This document shows, piece after piece, positions 61,718 through 64,000 of a stretch of DNA of 64,000 bases. The DNA comes from JANLTX01 sp049840835 (lineage in GTDB: Bacteria; Armatimonadota; Armatimonadia; Armatimonadales; Armatimonadaceae). The stretch is taken from NCBI GenBank assembly GCA_049840835.1, contig JASGJG010000035.1, positions 1-64,000 of the forward strand. Direction: 5' to 3'. Position 1 is the first letter of the stretch; each line of letters begins with the position of its first letter. A program made the translations under genes and the position numbers. The notes beneath the pieces were generated by a model. That model was not told the DNA's origin and made no database searches. It was given only the letters and a program-made list of their open reading frames with translations.

Positions 61718-62445
61718 GGAAATGGGGCGATATGCTGGTGGACTTCATCCTGAACGACTCAGACAACCAGGCACAGAGTCACCTTGCGAATACCCTGGTA
61801 GTCGCAGAAGGATTCTCTGTAAAGCGGGCAGAGTTAGAGTCCAAAGAATTCCTACAGATCTGTAAAACGCATGACTCAGAGGCATTGCGGCATATTCTGG
61901 AATCGGGAATTCCTTCACTGCGCCTGTATGCTGCTCGAGAGCTGGCGGTATCTGGCGATGTAGAAGCGATACCTGCTTTACTAGGCCGTTTAGAGAAGAC
62001 ACGGACCGAGCAGCCATCGCGAGCGTACCAGACTTACAGAGCAGCGCTGAGCAACTTGATTAATCGTATGACAGCGATGCCTCAGCCGGAGCATCTTCCT
62101 TACTACCTGGATCTTTTGCGTTGGCAAAAACGCTACCAGCTACCCATTAAGCCTCTGGTGAAGGCCCTGATGATAATCGCAGACATCTGGCCCTCGCCAG
62201 AGCTACGGGAAGCACTCCCGCTACTCCGTAACTATCCAGAAGCTAGAAAAGCAATAGAGGCTGCCCTACCAACCGGTGCACAGTTGCCCATTCCCGCCGA
62301 GCGCTCCTCCATCACAGAGAATCTCCCTCGGCCTGCAGTGCCGAGTGCCGATGAGAGAGTTACGAAGCAGCTCCCCGTGCCTTCAGAGGCTCCTGCCCAG
62401 GAAACATCCCGACCTCTGTGGAAACGGCTACTTGGAAAAGGCTAG
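61714..62445 (+). CDS. HEAT-like protein with LPxP tail (member 3)
   Basis: 243 residues, overlapping member 2 by four bases (ATGA). Helical body with HEAT-type text (LRLYAARELAVSGDVEAIPA; ALLGRLEKTRTEQPSRAYQT). Tail with LPIP, LPRP and LPVP spaced 13 and 16, matching the spacing in member 2, and an aromatic-basic end LWKRLLGKG. It keeps the same GC as its neighbours. Unknown function. Confidence 0.7.
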   Translation: MRKWGDMLVDFILNDSDNQAQSHLANTLVVAEGFSVKRAELESKEFLQICKTHDSEALRHILESGIPSLRLYAARELAVSGDVEAIPALLGRLEKTRTEQPSRAYQTYRAALSNLINRMTAMPQPEHLPYYLDLLRWQKRYQLPIKPLVKALMIIADIWPSPELREALPLLRNYPEARKAIEAALPTGAQLPIPAERSSITENLPRPAVPSADERVTKQLPVPSEAPAQETSRPLWKRLLGKG

Positions 62446-62447
62446 TC

Positions 62448-63155
62448 ATGCCCTTGAAAGACTCTCTGGAAAACGTAGTCCCGCTGAGCATTTACATAGA
62501 AATACTGGGCAGTATGGATCCAGAGGCACGCTATTCTGCCCAGGAACAGCTTCAGGCGTGGTTATCCGAAAATCCGGCTCTGCATTGCCTGACGTTGCTC
62601 AATATATGTGAGGATGCCTCTTCCGAGCGGCAGAAGCGACGGTTAGGAGCAATCCTGGGGGAAGCCCTGTCTTTAGAGAACCTCGAATATTTCACCCTTG
62701 TCGGCATCTTTGATTCCCATAAGGGCACCATAGCGCGCCGGGCTATCGGATATTGGTTGGAGCGAGTCCCGGTATCCGAAGCGATTTCGGGTATTTGTAT
62801 CTGCCTGGAGCAAAGCCTGAACTACTCCATTACCAACCCCATGTTGGACTACCTTCTAGAGCAGATTACTGAACGCGCCATTCGAGAGCCTGACACCGCT
62901 TTCTGGTTGATAGTGCAGAAGCTGAAATCTCGGTCTGCCCAGAAGCATCCCGCCTCTGCCTCTACTGCGGCTTATCTATGCAGTCTTCTGCCCTCGGCAG
63001 ACCTGCCACGCCCCAGCAATGGCTCCCCATGTGCTGGTACCAACCTGCCGAGCCCAGCAGAGCCTGGATTTACGGGATCCAGAGGCCTTCCCCGTGCAGA
63101 CTCGGCTCCGCACCCCCTCCCCGCTAACCGTCGGTGGAGATGGTGGCGCAGATGA
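62448..63155 (+). CDS. HEAT-like protein with LPxP tail (member 4)
   Basis: 235 residues. ATG 62448 is preferred to a GTG at 62418 that overlaps member 3. Body similar to member 2 (SSERQKRRLGAILGEALS; KGTIARRAIGYWLERVPV). Tail has LPRP, LPSP and LPRA spaced by 14, then a very basic-aromatic end RRWRWWRR. Two bases separate the preceding stop from its ATG. Confidence 0.7.
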   Translation: MPLKDSLENVVPLSIYIEILGSMDPEARYSAQEQLQAWLSENPALHCLTLLNICEDASSERQKRRLGAILGEALSLENLEYFTLVGIFDSHKGTIARRAIGYWLERVPVSEAISGICICLEQSLNYSITNPMLDYLLEQITERAIREPDTAFWLIVQKLKSRSAQKHPASASTAAYLCSLLPSADLPRPSNGSPCAGTNLPSPAEPGFTGSRGLPRADSAPHPLPANRRWRWWRR

Positions 63156-63880
63156 GTGACATCGAATGGGCTAAACTCTGGGTTAACAAACTAACCATTT
63201 CTCTCCCGGATATTTCGGAGCGTGAAAGAGCCCACTCCCTGCTGAGAGACTACTTCGACGATTTGAGGCAGGCAGACCTGATACCGCAATTCCTGGCGCT
63301 AGCCGCGAGTGCCTCTTCCCGGCAACAGCGTATTCTGGCCGACATCGTTGCCTCCGTTATGCATCCCGGTGAAGGATGGTTGGCGGCTCTCAAGGAACAT
63401 CGCCGTGATTACTGCCGCCGTCTCGCTCGCACGTGTACCAAAGTCTGGAGTGAGCCGCTTGTTTCTGGAGCCCTGCTGCAAGGCATCGAAAAGGCTCTTC
63501 AGGATGAGGATGACGAGCGACTCACCTGGATCATGCGCCTTACCCTCGAAACCGCGAAAGAGCGTCCCGCCGTCTCTCTTAGAGCCGTAGAGCGCTTTCT
63601 TGCTAGAAAGAGCCAGCCGCCGCGGGGTTGGCGTCGCAAAAAGTCGCTTATGGAACTGCAAACGAAAGCGTTCCACACCGCTCTTCTGGAAGTCATGGCG
63701 CCTGCCGATACGCCACTCACGGCAATAGCGCCGCGTATAGACAAGGGCCTCCCTCTACCCGCCGAAGCAGGACAATCAACGGCTGATAATCTGCCGCTTC
63801 CCTCAGAAGGTACGACCGCTATATACAAACCAGGTTTCTGGCAGCTCTTGTTCAACCGTCTCAGGCGGTCTACACGATGA
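63152..63880 (+). CDS. HEAT-like protein with LPxP tail (member 5)
   Basis: 242 residues, ATG 63152 overlapping the previous stop (ATGA). Helical body (YFDDLRQADLIPQFLALAAS; RRLARTCTKVWSEPLVSGAL) with an RKSQPPRGWRRKKS basic patch. Tail has LPLP and LPLP with 14 between starts, then KPGFWQLLFNRLRRSTR. Diverged from members 2-4 in the body but identical in tail design. Confidence 0.7.
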   Translation: MSDIEWAKLWVNKLTISLPDISERERAHSLLRDYFDDLRQADLIPQFLALAASASSRQQRILADIVASVMHPGEGWLAALKEHRRDYCRRLARTCTKVWSEPLVSGALLQGIEKALQDEDDERLTWIMRLTLETAKERPAVSLRAVERFLARKSQPPRGWRRKKSLMELQTKAFHTALLEVMAPADTPLTAIAPRIDKGLPLPAEAGQSTADNLPLPSEGTTAIYKPGFWQLLFNRLRRSTR

Positions 63881-64000
63881 GCACCTGGACCAACATTCTG
63901 AGCGCCTTCAATTCACCAGACTACCGAAGCGCAGCGACTCAAGTACTTAGTGAAACACTTCAGCCCTTCCCTAATGCTGATGCCGTTAAGACTCTCATAG
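63877..64000 (+). CDS. Start of a further family member, cut by the window end
   Basis: ATG 63877 overlaps the member 5 stop (ATGA). Visible start MSTWTNILSAFNSPDYRSAA then helical TQVLSETLQPF. The operon clearly continues beyond 64,000. The tail cannot be seen. Confidence 0.6.
   Translation, partial: MSTWTNILSAFNSPDYRSAATQVLSETLQPFPNADAVKTLI

Overview
The window is made of two unlike pieces of bacterial DNA that meet at about 46,470-46,478. The left piece (1-46,470) is GC-rich and looks like a member of the Chloroflexota, probably Thermomicrobia-like. That placement is an inference from gene content, codon style and many short dispersed hairpin repeats. The right piece (46,470-64,000) has lower GC and a different tRNA style, with no encoded CCA. 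Its gene set (PIN/TRAM-IspDF-HPF-PfkA, PilT, vWA/PP2C/kinase, Hsp70 with HEAT-like proteins) could fit Armatimonadota or a similar phylum, but I cannot prove the taxon. At the junction a sugar-binding protein gene loses its 3' end and a kinase gene on the opposite strand loses all but its first codons. Two genes cut at one point is the signature of a chimeric assembly or a recombination breakpoint.

Left piece, in order: the end of an RraA-like gene; a nitrate/sulfonate-type ABC importer run together with menA and a phosphoesterase (0.6-5.2 kb); a Gfo/Idh/MocA - ThuA - amine oxidase operon (5.3-8.3 kb); small hypothetical genes and a trehalose-6-phosphate-synthase-like GT20 enzyme (8.6-11.2 kb); a Tat-exported peptide-binding protein (11.6-13.7 kb); a zinc-ribbon protein, a secreted protein of lower GC and a DUF1989 protein (13.7-16.3 kb); selB, frameshifted in its C-terminal part, with a PIG-L deacetylase (16.4-19.3 kb); a divergent TetR/MFS efflux pair with twin operators (19.3-21.5 kb); DAHP synthase with a terminator-bearing leader (21.7-22.8 kb); superoxide dismutase and a dihydropyrimidinase-type hydrolase (23.7-25.8 kb); a repeat-rich interval with an IS110-family transposase (25.8-28.0 kb); the three-gene proton-translocating transhydrogenase pntAA-pntAB-pntB (28.8-31.7 kb); two tandem DinB-like genes, a phospholipase D-like protein and a small HhH protein behind a long leader (31.8-34.4 kb); and a urea block of transporter plus ureABC-F-G-D without ureE (36.7-42.8 kb). 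It ends with tRNA-Glu and a LacI regulator beside a sugar-binding protein cut by the junction.

Right piece: a minus-strand operon encodes a TerY-like vWA protein, a PP2C phosphatase and the start of a kinase, the layout of the TerY-P phosphorylation triad. A housekeeping run follows (solitary atpC, PIN/TRAM protein, an IspD-IspF fusion that overlaps it, long-form HPF, a PfkA with PPi-type motifs), then a LolA/TlpA-like protein, PilT, a photolyase and tRNA-Ala.

The most unusual part is 57.5-64.0 kb. A lidless Hsp70-like gene heads a tightly overlapping operon of at least five complete proteins and a sixth partial one. Each complete protein is a helical, HEAT-like domain followed by a tail with two or three LPxP motifs about 13-16 residues apart and a basic, mostly aromatic C-terminus. 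One member is strikingly AT-rich yet carries the same tail. I know of no named system with this composition; it is the best candidate here for something undescribed.
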